From NCBI RefSeq assembly GCF_905147365.1, contig NC_056409.1:935001-999000 (forward strand): a stretch of DNA of 64,000 nt, in the 5' to 3' direction. Position 1 is the stretch's first letter, and every line of letters begins with the position of its first letter. The notes under the pieces were generated by a model. That model saw only the letters and a list, made by a program, of their open reading frames with translations. It had not been told where the DNA came from and made no database searches. Shown here piece by piece: positions 10,602 through 22,859 of this stretch. The translations under genes were made by a program, and so were the position numbers. Source of the stretch: Aricia agestis. Its lineage: Eukaryota; Arthropoda; Insecta; Lepidoptera; Lycaenidae.

Positions 10602-11987
10602 TTAGACTAGGACGAGTCGGCGCATGAGTACCGAAAACTATTCCACCTCAATTTTTTTATGCGATCCTCTTCAAATATCCCTCCTGATGATATAAATGCA
10701 TGTTCCAAGGGCGCAACCTGGTGCCATATTGTTTAAACAAACACTGTTTAAACAATTGCAAGGAATTGTTATTTTTCAACCGAACAATTTTTTTTATATT
10801 CTTTATTGAAATACCAATAAAAAAGGTCCTATGACTTTTTACGATAAAGTTAATATTTTTAAAGATATGAATTTTTGAAAGTTCGAAAAACCTCAAATTT
10901 GGGTACTTTCGACCGATGAAAAATATATTAAATAAATAAATAATATCAAAGTAATATATTTTTTAAATTCTATATACAATTAAGTTATATAATTAAGGAT
11001 TTCGGGAAATTTTCAAGTGCCTCGCTGTTACTATTATTGATTACGAGCAAAAAAGGCCAAAAAATCACGTTTCTTGTATGGGAGCCCCCCTTAAATATAT
11101 TTTATTTTTATTTTTAGTATTTGTTCTTATAGCGGCAACAGACATACACAATCGGAAAAAATATCAGAAGTCTAGCTATAGCAGTTCTTGAGATACAGCC
11201 TGGAGACATATAGACCAACAGGCAGACGGACAGACAACGAAGTCTTAGTAAACCCTATTATTAAGACTTCTGAAATTTTCACAGATTGTGTATATCTTTT
11301 GCCGCTATAACAACAAATACTAAAAATAAAATAAAGTATATTATTTAAGGGGGGCTCCCATACAAGAAACGTGATTTTTTTGGCCTTTTTTGCTCGTAAT
11401 CAATAATAGTAACAGTTAGGCACTTGAAATTTTCGTAAAATCTTTAATTATATTTGTACTTTAATAATTAATAATAAAATTAAAATAAAGTAATTGTTTA
11501 AGGGGGGCTCCCATACAAAAACACAATTTTTTGTCTACTTTTGCTAAGATAAAAAAAAGATATAAACAATGAATTTTTTTGAAATCTCTATTAACAATAT
11601 TATTAACTATTGTATATAGAATTTAAAAAAATATATTACTTTGACATTATTATTTTTTTAATATATTTTGCATCGGTCGAAAGTACCCAAATTTGAGGTT
11701 TTTCGAACCTTTAAAAATTCATATCTTTAAATATATTAACTTTATCGTAAAAAGTCATAGGACCTTTTTTATTGGTATTTTAATAAAGAATATAAAAAAA
11801 ATTGTTCGGTTGAAAAATAACAATTCCTTGCAATTGTTTAAACAATGTTTGTTTAAACAATATGGCACCGGGTTGCGCACTGGCAACATGCATTTATATC
11901 ATCAGGAGGGCAATTTGAAGAGGATCGCATAAAAAAATGGAGGTGGAATAGTTTTCGGTATTCATGCGCCGACTCGTGCTAGTCTAA
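10602..11987. mobile_element. Second long foldback element (1.39 kb)
   Basis: The termini TTAGACTAGGACGAGTC and its near-complement at 11971-11987 begin two long inverted arms. The outer arms cover about 10602-10990 and 11590-11987. Inner portions also pair (about 11030-11140 with 11265-11420), but the right arm carries an extra stretch of about 170 bp containing a repeated AAGGGGGGCTCCCATACAA motif. The centre holds an RTE-like fragment with GGCAGACGGACAGAC. I found no convincing target duplication. Mirrored 79-codon open frames (10657-10896 minus and 11693-11932 plus) simply reflect the two arms. Confidence 0.7.
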
Positions 11988-13779
11988 CTGTATGTCGCGC
12001 GCCCTTTGCGTAATATTTCCTATTATTTTCTCTGACAACTCGATTCTCGGACATGGCAACGGAAGCTTGTTTGTATAACAGGCCTTTATAGGTCCGAAAT
12101 TTGGGATAATTTTTGTAACTTTTTAAAGAAATATGCGTAGGTACCTAAAACGTAAATTCCATGCTACTGAATCTTCAAATCTACTCTATACAGTATTCAC
12201 GTAAAAGGCGATAGGACGTAACCGAAATCCAGTATTACATTCTGCAGATAATGACTGACATCCGCTACTAATGGATATCTAAATCGTTTTATCAATTATG
12301 CTAAAGCCTGCCCCGCCCCGCGGGACTTGTGATAATGTCAATATTATATCGCTCTACAGTCTACATCTTATGAAGATATAATTATAAAATTACTTGACGA
12401 GAAAGGCCTCGTGAGAGGCTCCTAATGGGTCTCATTTATTTTAATTAATAATTAATTTTAATCGCCATTCGCCTGTCAACCTGAGTGACTTTGTGTTAGT
12501 TACAATTAGGTAGGAGTTTAAAAAATCATCTGCTTCCGTAGAGTATTCCTACAAAGAGGAACTAACGTCTACTATTCTTAAATTCTATATAAATTATTTT
12601 AATTTACTTCTACATCTACATACTTAAACACATACCAAAAGGTATCAAACACGTCATCACAATCTTTGGAGATAAGTACAATGATAAGATTCTTCTGATA
12701 GACCTTCTACAATCTTCTACACTTATAAATAAATGTGACGCTAGCATGTTTTAGAGTTAAAAAAAAGTTAGGGTGCCAAGCAAAACTCTACCGTAAGACA
12801 TCCGTAAAGGGTGTACCCAGTACCACTGGGTATTGGGTAGTACTCTTTACACACGGAAATACAACTCTCACACTTAGGCTTTAGGCCTTTAACAAGACTT
12901 CATCTACTTACAAAAGCTTTAACCAATAAACAATGTTAACGAAAACATAAACTTCCATTAGAAAACCGCAGAATCTGACATTATAACAAACTGAAAAATG
13001 TTGTAACCTGTAACACCCACGTAATAGTGAAACCTATTTGATGTCGAGTTCGCGTCATACATTAATATATGGTTGTTTGCCCATCATATATTCGCCAGTT
13101 CCGCATATTTATACCGCTACCATTATTCATTACTGAATTTCGAAAAACGCGATAACTAAAAGATTGACGGCGTGATACTTGACGAGATAATGTAGAGATT
13201 AAAAATTCTAACAATAATAATAATTGTATGAATTATAATTTGTAATCCCTACTATATAATATGTCGTAATTGCAAAAGTCTGTCTGTATCATTATGCTAT
13301 TAAAACTACTTAAAATGATTTAGATTAAATTACGTACAGAGAGATGCGTGATTTTCTCATTGAACACTTTATCCGAAGATTCCTCCTCCGATGTCACCTT
13401 TGTATTGACTGTACAACCACCACATTAGGCGCTAATTCGGAGCCACACGTCGAAGCACAACTTTCTCATGATACACCACGCAGTCATCACGTAGGCGGTT
13501 AATCAATACGTTATACGGCAGACGATCTCCGCAGAGGTTATCTGTCGAGGTCGCGGTATTTTAACACTTTCCACCAAACTCGCTGGCACACGGCCAACCG
13601 TGCTAAATTAAAGAGCTCTGTTAAAAGTTATAGCCCATATGATATTTTATCACTCGTATATTTTAATTAACAATCAAATTTTAATCACGTATAGTCAACC
13701 CGAGTGACCTCTTGCAGTAGCTTTAACTGGTAGCAGTTCTTTAGATGTTACGCGCAACTTGATTGCCCCTGAATTAAGT

Positions 13780-13885
13780 ATTTTGGGACTCAAAGTATCT
13801 TCAATATGCCAAATAAATATACCAAATTTAATTTAAATTCGTTCGGGTGTTTAAGCGTGAACTGGTAACAGATAGCGCAAATAGA
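13780..13885 (-). repeat. Decayed Helitron-like/RTE-like repeat fragment
   Basis: The stretch contains TTTTGGGACTCAAAGTATC, ATACCAAATTT and GTTTAAGCGTGAACTGGTAACAGATAG. It is a degraded minus-strand copy of the common lepidopteran repeat also present at 21115-21265 and 45573-45969. Confidence 0.45.
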
Positions 13886-15649
13886 AAGTTTAGATTATAA
13901 TTAAGTGATATCCCGTTTTAAAATCATCGCCAGTGCCAGGTATCAAAAATGAAAAAGATGCAAAAACCACCTAGACATTATCATACGAAGTTTACGTTAA
14001 ATCTAACGCTCGGATTGTCATGTATGTTCCTGCTACGCGGCTACGGTCCGAGCTACACGACTGCAGGATACCTACACTACACCTACACGACATGAAAGCT
14101 CGCGTATTTCAGCGGCGCATTCAAGTGAGCACTGTTGAAAGCTCCGCTATTGACAGCCGTGGGGAAAAGCTTTGCACGGCAAACTACATGCTTACGGGAA
14201 CATAATATTACACGATTTCACGAGAACGAATAATATGCACTTGCAGATATTTGAGATAAAGTATACCTTGCAGTCCTGATAGGATGACAGAATTCTAAAC
14301 TCTACTGTAATAATTATTTTACTATCTTCTAAATAAATTATCTTTACAGAGCAGATCATCTTGAGGGTTCAATATTTTCAACATTGTTCTCTGAAATATA
14401 CACTTTTCAGGATTTCATTGTAAAAGTTAATTAAAAAAGAGACTAATTAGTAATTAACGAATGGTTCAACTTAAATATGTACAAAATATCTACAGCAATT
14501 TTAATAAGACTGAGTAAAATTAGTTATCAAAGAATGTTAATTAAAATAATTCAGAGAATGAGCATTTAAAAGTGAAAATTCTTACTTAGTTTAGATACTT
14601 AAGATTTTATTCAAAAATCTGTACTCCGTTCGATCCAGTCTCAGGTATAGTATTATAAAACAGTAAAATAATTATAATACATTCTCAGAATCCTAAAGTC
14701 CAATAATCTTCCCAATAATAATCAAAAGACTGATTTTAGGGCAATCAGAATTCAGAGTGTTTTAACGACGGTTTGACATTTTATGAAAATACCATTTTGT
14801 AGTCTTTAAACTACCGAAATGGCATTAAAACTTTGTCGGAGTTGTATGAATGTTGGATACAACTTTACACAGTTACAAAGTAGCTCCAATACTTTGAACG
14901 CTAACACAACAACAGCAGTCAGCAGCCTTCTTTATTTGAGGACCACGTAGACGCCGCTTCTACAGTTTATAGACTTGAGTAAGCCGAAGTCAAAAATAGT
15001 ATGGAAATAAAAGTATACTAAATAAACGTTATACGCTGTACGTGTTGGCAAGCGGGCTGAGCTCCGAGTGCTCCAACCATCATGTTTCATTAAAGATATA
15101 GTGTACGTGAAATTTTTATCTATTCTTTCTACAGCTGGTATTTTGTAATACTACCTATTTTACAGGCCTTCCAGTTATTGTCTGATCTATATTTTATCTG
15201 TAGACATAGACCAAAATGAGGTATATAAAATTGAGAAGAAAAAAGATATTGAAATAGCAAACTAACATCTATTCTCTGTCTGTACCATAATTAAAATCCT
15301 GTCACAGAGTTCTACATGAAGCCTCTCTGTAAATTATATTTATATTTTTTTAATCAATTTCAGTGTAACTGCAGATAATATCTTATCAATCCGCATTCTT
15401 ATCACAGACATCTTGAGCGGTCTTATGACTTATCGTTATGGATTTGAAAATTGCGAACGATTTAAAATTATATTTTCTAAATATACCAAAGATTTCGACT
15501 GATGTATTTCAACCAAATTATGAGAATTAAGAAACTAATTTTACCTAAAACATACACCACGTTAATCAATTTTTTAATTTCATATTCATATTATGGAACT
15601 AGATCGACACATGAAAATTCATACCTACTTAGTACTTAATCTATATCTA

Positions 15650-16168
15650 TACATATTTTATAAAACAAAGTCGCTTTTTTTCCGTCATGTCCCTTTGTTC
15701 CCTTTAATCTTTAAAACTACGCAACGGATTTTGATGATTCTTTCAGTGTTAGATAGCCCATTTATCGAGCAAGGCTATAGGTTATATTTTATCACGTTAA
15801 GACTAATAGATGCGAAGAAATAGAGGAAAATGTGGAAAACACGGGGGAAATTATTTGAAAGGGCTAACTTGAACGCACTAATCTCAGGAACTACTGGTCC
15901 GATTTGAAAAATTCTTTCAGTGTTAGATATGCCATTTATTGAGGAAGGCTATAGGCTATATTTTATCACGCTAAGACTAATAGGAGCATGTGAAAAAAAC
16001 GGAGGAAATTATTTGAAAGGGCTTATCACGCGAACTACTGGAGCAATTTTTATGTTATTTGGCACAGATAAGAAGTAGACCACGTGAAGGATCAGGGGCT
16101 ATCGATTTTAATCATTTTTTCAGTGGCTATATATTTTATACCCGTGCGACGCCGGGGCGGGTCGCTAG
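15650..16168 (+). mobile_element. Helitron-like non-autonomous repeat with CTAG end
   Basis: The element contains two tandem versions of a unit with GATTCTTTCAGTGTTAGATA, GGCTATAGG, TTTTATCACG and AATTATTTGAAAGGGCT. It ends in a GC-rich hairpin (GCGAC...GTCGC) and CTAG (16165-16168) followed by T, which is the expected Helitron 3' layout. A minus-strand relative lies at 41330-41755. No RepHel protein is encoded. Class assignment rests on the end structure only. Confidence 0.5.
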
Positions 16169-16836
16169 TAATTTAATAATTCAACAGTCAAGGAAAAGCG
16201 CGCTATAAACTAATTTTCTAGACAATGAAATAGCGAGGAATATCTTGTAATAAAAGTATGTAATCATCTTATATCGTCTCTTCGTGTACTCTTAAAATAT
16301 GCATTACAAGGTGAACTATCTGTAGTGGCCTCTTTAAAAGTAGATAAAGCCTCATCGTGGCTTATTGCGATATTCACCATATCTACAATGATAAGATAAA
16401 AACGAATTGCTATATTGTATGATGTAAGTATCTCACTTGAAGAATTTACATAAAAATTCTATAAAAATAATGATTACACACTAGTCGGAGGGCGGAAATC
16501 CGAGGCACATGCCAAATCCATTTGCATGTGCACAAGCTACTAATTATTATCATTAATTAAAAAGCAGTTACTATTGCATTCGCATATCGCGGTTACATAA
16601 ACAGTAATTTGATGCCGCATTCCAGCTCACCGCCGTTCGCCCGACTCGCGTAGAGAGGTCAGCGATAGGGCTGACAACCGAATATGAAAACATACTACGA
16701 GTATAAAATATGCGAAAACGGGTCTGGTGCCTCTACGAGCTAAATCTGCTGAGCCGAAATGCAGCTAAAACGGTCAAAATTTATTTTAAATTTATATTTA
16801 TAAGGACAGTTTTTAATCCGAAAATATTTAGGTTAA

Positions 16837-17009
16837 GCCCGGCCGCACATTATCCGAAATTTCTGATCCGGAACGCACTTTGTTCATACATTTTGTTGTA
16901 GACCCCGCAATCCGCATACTATCAGAATTCTGACGTGTCAAAATGTATGAGCGGGGCGTCCGAATTTTTCTGATCAGAAATTCGGTTAATTAGTAATGTG
17001 CGGCCGGGC
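16837..17009. mobile_element. MITE with GCCCGGCCGCACATTA ends
   Basis: The terminal repeats GCCCGGCCGCACATTA and TAATGTGCGGCCGGGC are perfect. Inside are further inverted pieces (CATACATTTTG / CAAAATGTATG and GAAATTTCTGATC / GATCAGAAATTC). TAA precedes and TAG follows the element, possibly a decayed TWA-type duplication. It is 173 bp long and noncoding. Confidence 0.65.
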
Positions 17010-17399
17010 TAGAGGTTGCGGGCAGCAACAATTAGTATTCAATATATTTTGTGAATTTAGTTTTGCATAAGATGTTTCCGTATAAAAAAAATCCGGGCTG
17101 AAAGCTATTGAAAATATGTATTTGAAACAAAGAAAAAAAAATGTGTAATGTAGAGACAATGCAGTATGTAATGTAGATTGTAAAGACAATTACTAAAAGT
17201 ATAGGCCATAAAAGGGGACCCTTTGAAATTTGTATCAAAACCCAATATTTTCAACCCTAGTAACCGCGAACCGGAGCGCGGCGCGTTCACACCAACTCAC
17301 CACTTTTGGCGTGTGCATGCCACATTTGACATTGGCATTGACACTTCAACACACTTATCTTTACGAGTGTCACTTTGTAATGGATACACCTGCTGAGTG

Positions 17400-17602
17400 C
17401 GGGTCTAAAATGGTCACTTTAGATAATCATAATATGATTATAATATGATTCATTTTTTTAAAACGCAATATGATCACTTTGCGTGCAATTCATGTCTAGA
17501 AATTCACATTCAATTCATACTAATTTGACATTCATTAGTTTAGACAATTCATTTTCTGAATTGATTTGAGATGAATTGCGCTTTGCGACCTTTTTAGGTC
17601 TG
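17400..17602 (-). mobile_element. MITE family 'GGGGCTAAAATGG', copy 2 (decayed)
   Basis: It begins CGGGTCTAAAATGGTCACT and ends GCGACCTTTTTAGGTCTG. It shares the family interior (AATATGATTCAT, TTGACATTCATTAG, TTGATTTGAGATGAATTGC). The right flank is CAG and the left flank is GTG, so the presumed duplication has decayed. It has the same orientation as the copy at 8212. Confidence 0.65.
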
Positions 17603-18629
17603 CAGTATTTTTAAGTTTCACATCGAATTAGCTAAGTAAACAAGACGATTAGTTGCAATTTACAAAATTGCCACCATGATTGCTGCGTACAGCTATACAA
17701 GCTTTGTAATATGTACCTGTAGTATGCACTATCAAAGTCTATAAGCAAACATAGACAAATACCTATGCCCCTCTATATAAAATGTTTGTTTTCGCTTATA
17801 TTGGCCCAACATGGCAAACGTAAGGAAACCGCATTAAATGACCACTGAGCTTAAAAATATCATAAAATGTCAATAAATTCGATAGGTAATTTCCTACTTA
17901 ATTTCCGGACCGAAGTCACATTTTTTCATTCTCAGGAAAGCTGCACGTAAATTACACACTACAGCCACTATTGCCTAAACTTAACCTCAGGGCTGCCACA
18001 CATAACTGCGAATTCGCATCGCAATGTCATTTTTCTTAAGAGCTTTGTCGCAGATATTTGCGATGAGTTGCGATTTTGCAATTTTGTGTGGGAACTCTTA
18101 TGGCTGGTATTACAAAACTAGTAAAAGTAAGTTAAGTAAGTATACACAAAATTCAATATTGTTATCTTTTCGGACTTTATACAAAATGTAATTAAATTTT
18201 TTTAATTAAAATAATTACATGTGTATATGCTCTCGAAGCTACGTGAACAAGCTCCGTGACCTTAGCTATGAAATTGGCGGCTGCAATTGGCAGCATGAAC
18301 TCGCCTTAAGGGAGCAATGACTGGTGTCCACACAACTATTATTTAGCTGTACATAATCGGTTAGCGTTACCGTAGTTCGATTGTGGCAAACAATGGGCGG
18401 TCCCGAGTCCCGAGGCATCATTGTATTCATATTGTGACATGGCGCACCAAATATTATACTAAATGGCACAGCAGCTTATCATTATTCAATTATTATAAGC
18501 TCTTTAGTGAGCAAATGAGTGACTCTACAAGAGTTCTCAATAGTTGTTCTTGTCCAGTTATTTACAATCACGACGCGATGTAAGCGCCAGAAAGAGCTGA
18601 CTTATTAGTTTAAATTTTCTTAGTTTTTA

Positions 18630-19156
18630 GGGTTCCGTACCTCAAAAGGAAAAAACGGAACCCTTATAGGATCACTTTGTTGTCCGTCTGTCCGTCCGCC
18701 CGTCTGTCAAGACCCTTTTTCTCAGGAACGCGTGGAGGTATGAAGCTGAAATTTATATCAATTACTCAGGTCTACTGTCCCTTGAAGCTGTGAAAAAATC
18801 AAACTTCTAAGCCAACGCAATCAAAAGATACAGCCGTTTATGCCGCAAATTTTCGACACTTGCAAGGGAATCAAAACCTACAGGGTGCTTCCCGTGAACT
18901 CAGAATCTTGAAATTTGGTACGAAGCAACGTCTTATAGCATAGATAAAGGAAAAATTACGAAAACCATAAATTTTTAGTTACATCACATAATATATATTT
19001 TTTTAATAATTTTAAACTTACTACCCATTTCCTCATAAACGCGTAGAGGTATTAAATTGAAATTCATACCAAATACTCAGGTCTATAATACCTTTAAGCT
19101 GTCGGAACCCTCGGTGCGCGAGTCCGACTCGCACTTGGCCGGTTTTTTAATTAAAG
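18630..19156 (+). mobile_element. RTE-like retrotransposon tail / interspersed repeat
   Basis: It begins with GGGTTCCGTACCTC and AACGGAACCCTTATAGG, followed by the TCCGTCTGTCCGTC run and AAATTTGGTACGAAGCAACG. It closes with CGGAACCCTCGGTGCGCG, GTCCGACTCGCACTTGGCC and GGTTTTTT. I recognise this as a very common lepidopteran repeat usually assigned to RTE-type non-LTR tails. The class is from memory, not from a coding domain. A short relative with the same start lies at about 19990-20060. Confidence 0.55.
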
Positions 19157-19255
19157 AGATTGCTTCAGCAAGTGAGGAACTGTAGAACACTTCTGTTGCA
19201 TAACACGGTCGGGTAGGAACGTTCATGGCTAAATATATAATATTATATCTAGTAA

Positions 19256-19578
19256 CGTGGGAGAGCCATGCTTCGGCACGAATGGGCCGGCTCGACCGGA
19301 CAAATACCACGTTCTCACAGAAAACCGGCGTGAAACAGCGCTTGCACTGTGTTTCGCCGAGTGAGTGAGTTTACCGGAGGCCCAATCCCTTACCCTATTC
19401 CCTTCCCTACCCTCCCCTATTCCCTTCCCTTCCCATCCCTACCCTCCCCTATTCCCTCTTAAAAGGCCAGCAACGCACCTGCAGCTCTTCTGATGCTGCG
19501 AGTGTTCATGGGCGACGGAAGTTGCTTTTCATCAGGTGACCCGTTTGCTCGTTTGCCCCCTTATTTCATAAAAAAAAT
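19256..19578 (+). mobile_element. Internally deleted LINE derivative (5' end joined to 3' end), plus orientation
   Basis: The first part (CGTGGGAGAGCCATGC through GTTTACCGGAGGCCCAAT) is the 5' end of the LINE at 33722-37002. The last part (GGCCAGCAACGCACC through CCCCTTATTTCATAAA) is the LINE's 3' end. Between them is a CCCTTCCCTACCCTCCCCTATT-type minisatellite of about 70 bp instead of the roughly 3 kb coding body. It is a non-autonomous, SINE-like derivative probably mobilised by the LINE machinery. Confidence 0.75.
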
Positions 19579-20332
19579 ATATAAAATATGTAATGTTCAT
19601 TGGTTCTTAAAATAGGATAACCTGTGTTATAAGTTCCAGAAGTTCCTTAAAAATCATAAGTACAACGATGACTTCATAGTGTCATCTTCAACAATTCAAC
19701 TAGTGTATGTTGGACTAAACAATGCAAGTACAAGGTGTAAATATTAATCGCAGTCCTTGGAACGCCGCGCGCCGTGGCGTGTTTGTCCTTATTATATTTG
19801 TTGCTGGCTTTTGCGTCTGTGATTACTGATTACTAATTGTATTCCTTGGTTAATTATCATCTAAATTGGCTGAGGACTATCACGATTACCAACTATCTAC
19901 TTTGTTTTAACTTTTAACTGGTTGGATCTGGCATCGTTGCTTCTTTATTCTTTCTCGGATTCTAAAGTTATTTACACAAGTTTAATTTTAGGGTATGGAA
20001 CTCAAAGGGTAAAAACGATATCATTCAGACTTTGATGTCTGTCCATCTGTCCGTCTGTCTGCGTTTTGAAATTAGGCAATCAACATCGCTAGTAAACAGA
20101 CAAGTTCCTGCCGAGAACTTCAGAAACCAAACAATTTGTTTACTGGTTATGGAGTCGATAAGTATATATTCTGGGTCTTACAATTTTCTGATAACTGTAT
20201 TGATGAAATATCGCAAATTATAGATTACTACTATCACTAATTCTGCAAAATTTTTCTCATCATTTCTTTTTAGAAAAGCTTAATAATAATTTAAGTGGCA
20301 ATAATATATTGCCAATAAACTATAATACTATA

Positions 20333-20480
20333 TCTATATATATAAAAATGGATTTTCAAATGTGTTAGTCGCGCTAAAACTCGAAAACGGCTGGACGGAT
20401 TGGGCTGATTTTAGTCTTAAAATATTCGTAGAAGTCTAGGGAAGGTTTTAAAGTGACACGAAGTTCACCGGGACAGCTAG
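20333..20480 (+). mobile_element. Short Helitron-like element (TC...CTAG)
   Basis: It starts TCTATATATATAAAAATGG after an A and ends GGGACAGCTAG before a T, as expected for Helitron insertion between A and T. The interior (CGCGCTAAAACTCG, CGGCTGGACGGATTGGGC) is a widespread lepidopteran repeat. It is noncoding and 148 bp long. Confidence 0.5.
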
Positions 20481-21114
20481 TTAGTAATATAACTAGATAA
20501 CTTATAATATAATCGGTAATCCACGATTCGCGTCATTCTTTACGCAACACCACGCAAGCAGCAGAGTTTTATTGCAAAAGGTATATTATTATTGGTTGCA
20601 GCTACACAGAGCATAAGTTTTTACATACCCAACGGAACACATGCAACCGAGTCGTAAAAATCTTACCTAATGCTCAAAATATGTAGTCATGTTTTACTTA
20701 ATATATCGAATAAGTAAAGTTATAACAGCCATTCCTAAAGTGTGCACGGAGCTCTGGGACTCCGCAAAGGTATTACGGGCTTCGCGAGCACATACGTTGT
20801 TTTTAGAAATTTCATCAGACACCCACATGACATGAGACATTTCACTCAAAGACAAAACACTATTTTGTGGGGCCACCAAAGGAGTTTGAGAACCGCTGAG
20901 TTTAGAATAACGGCATATAAAGAAATGGTGTAATTATAGCCCGGGGCTAGGAAGCAGTTCTCGTGTTGTAATTTCCAGATAGTTAATTTGTTAATAAATC
21001 CAGCAGCAAAACAATATCAAATTACAGTGATAACATTGTGAAATCGAATACGTGTAAGCGGTTTTACAACTCATTCCAATATAATAATGGTGTCTTTAAC
21101 CTGAGCAAATATAG

Positions 21115-21265
21115 AGTAGGTACTACGCGGAAACCGCACATTTTTCCGGGATATTGTCCTATGTCCTTTCTCGGGACTCAAAGTATCTCCATACCAATTT
21201 TTAGCAAAATCGGTTTAGCGGTTTTGGCGTGAAGAGGTAATAGATAGACACTTTCGCATTTATAA
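21115..21265 (-). repeat. Helitron-like interspersed repeat, minus copy
   Basis: Read on the minus strand it begins ATTATTATAAATGCGAAAG and continues through TTACCTCTTCACGCC, AAACCGATTTTGC, ACTTTGAGTCCCG and CCGGAAAAATG. It is the same family as the copies at 45573-45969. Confidence 0.5.
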
Positions 21266-21273
21266 TAATACTG

Positions 21274-21463
21274 CGGGGCTAAAATGGTCACATAATTCCT
21301 CTCAATCAATTCAGCAAATGAATTGTCAAAACTGTCAAACTGACAAATGTCAAATCAGTATAAAAATACAGAAATGAATTGCAAGCAAAGTTTTGCGATT
21401 TTAGAAAAACGAATCATATTATGATTCATATCATGATTCTTCAAAGCGACCATTTTAGCCCCG
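21274..21463 (+). mobile_element. MITE family 'GGGGCTAAAATGG', copy 3 (reference copy)
   Basis: It has perfect 16-bp termini (CGGGGCTAAAATGGTC and complement) and CTG on both sides (21271-21273 and 21464-21466). The 190-bp interior has CAATCAATTCAGCAAATG, CAAACTGACAAATGTC and ATCATATTATGATTC. No coding capacity. The CTG flanks match the CWG pattern of the other copies. Confidence 0.8.
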
Positions 21464-21882
21464 CTGATATGTGTAGAATACAGATATTTAGTAAACTTTA
21501 GTAGGGCGTTTCACAGAGGATAGGACAACTATCTACATCTAAATTCGTCATAGCCAAGATTCGTTAATCTCTACTCTAGGGGGAGATCACAAACTTTGGC
21601 TTTTAAGAGCCATTACGAATTTAAAATGTAGAGCTGCCCCCTGTTAGTCGTACCTATTACATATAACTAATTCAGGATAAAGTTTTCTAAATGTCCAGGG
21701 AATTACTAAGATAAGGCAAGGACCGGTGTTTATGTTTAATTAAAAAGTCTGTGAGCATTATGAATAGGGAATATGACGCAAAGGTCGGAGCAGAGACGCT
21801 ACAAGCTACAAGAGCGGTACAGTAAATAATCCGACTTGTTGCACACGTCATAACATAATATCATATAATATATTGTTAGTAA

Positions 21883-21996
21883 GGGCTAGGCCACAACACT
21901 GCGTTGCGGCGCGGCGTCGCATCGCAAAAACAACCTTTGAAAAGCAATGTAGTTTTTTGCGATGCGACGCCGCAACGCAGTGTTGTGGCCTGGCCC
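21883..21996. mobile_element. GC-rich hairpin MITE with TAA duplication (Harbinger-like)
   Basis: Arms of about 50 bp (GGGCTAGGCCACAACAC, TGCGTTGCGGCG, GTCGCATCGCAAAAA) are mirrored on the right, with a short central loop. TAA lies directly outside both ends (21880-21882 and 21997-21999). A half-copy of the same arm occurs near 37382-37412, where AAGCCACAATACTGCGTTGC is seen. Confidence 0.75.
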
Positions 21997-22477
21997 TAAG
22001 GATGTCAAAGGTCGAACAAAACTTTTTATTTACTGTCTATGCAGATGCTGTCTCTAGCGTGAAAACATTGCAGAAATATGTCCTATAACATCTCATCTAA
22101 ATACATAGAAGACAAGAGTGATCACATCGAAAGTGTTTCTCAACACAATACTATCTATGCAGCGAGTGTAGTAGATTGAGCGAGAAGCGATTATTACCAA
22201 TTAAATTGATATTTTATGCGTCTGCGCAGCGTTAAATCCACGCCGCGTAATTGTACCCATTACGACGATCGGAAAGTCTATTTACATTCAGCCCGTGTTT
22301 ACGAGAGTTACGGACTATTTCATCGACTTTTACTTTTCTCAGTTAAATAATAATTACGTAAAAGTAAGTTAATCAGTATACATAATTATTGCATTACATT
22401 TTTTGAATTTTTTAAACGCCATTAACGAGAGCTAAGACTCTACCTAAAACATTGTAACTATCTAACACTTTCTATTA

Positions 22478-22762
22478 CCTCTGTGCTCAGTTGGTGGGCT
22501 GTTGGTAGCTCAAGCCGGGGGTCGCCGGTTCGAATCCCGCCGACGGAACAAAAAGTTTACAAAGTTCCTGGGTCATGGATGTGTATTAAATATGTGTATC
22601 ATATAATAAAAATCTTAAATATATGTAATATTGTATAGTATAAAAATATTAAATATATTTCCGTTGTCTGGTACCCGTAACACAAGTCCTTCAGGTACTT
22701 AGCACGGGGCCAGACTGACGTGGTGTGAAGCGTCCATAGATATTATTATTATAATTATTATT
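22478..22762 (+). mobile_element. tRNA-derived SINE, plus strand
   Basis: The head has a tRNA-like A box (GTGCTCAGTTGG) and a perfect B box (GGTTCGAATCC, 22527-22537). The body has TTCCGTTGTCTGGTACCC, AACACAAGTCCTTCAGG and GTGTGAAGCGTCCATAG, and the tail is an imperfect ATT repeat. This is a common lepidopteran SINE type with a pol III internal promoter. The head does not fold as a clean tRNA, so it is not a functional tRNA gene. Confidence 0.75.
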
Positions 22763-22818
22763 GTTGTGTTCATTGGCAGATGTACCGTGTATTTTTTATT
22801 TTTTTTCAAATATTCATT

Positions 22819-22859
22819 GATGTTCGAGTGAATATTTTTCAAATATTCACTCGAACATC
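22819..22859. repeat. Perfect 19-bp hairpin
   Basis: The arms GATGTTCGAGTGAATATTT (22819-22837) and its exact complement (22841-22859) are separated by TTC. It may be a very small MITE or a palindrome generated by replication. No function is evident. Confidence 0.7.

Noticed and set aside
10657..11932. Two near-identical 79-codon proteins on opposite strands
   Set aside because: They are the same sequence in the two arms of the long inverted repeat, have no domain, and need no selection to match.
20694..20933. Overlapping short frames on both strands as a gene fragment
   Set aside because: No domain or splice signals could be identified and both frames are about 60 codons long.
22478..22550. 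tRNA gene on the plus strand
   Set aside because: Only the A and B boxes resemble a tRNA. The cloverleaf fails and a repeat body follows directly.
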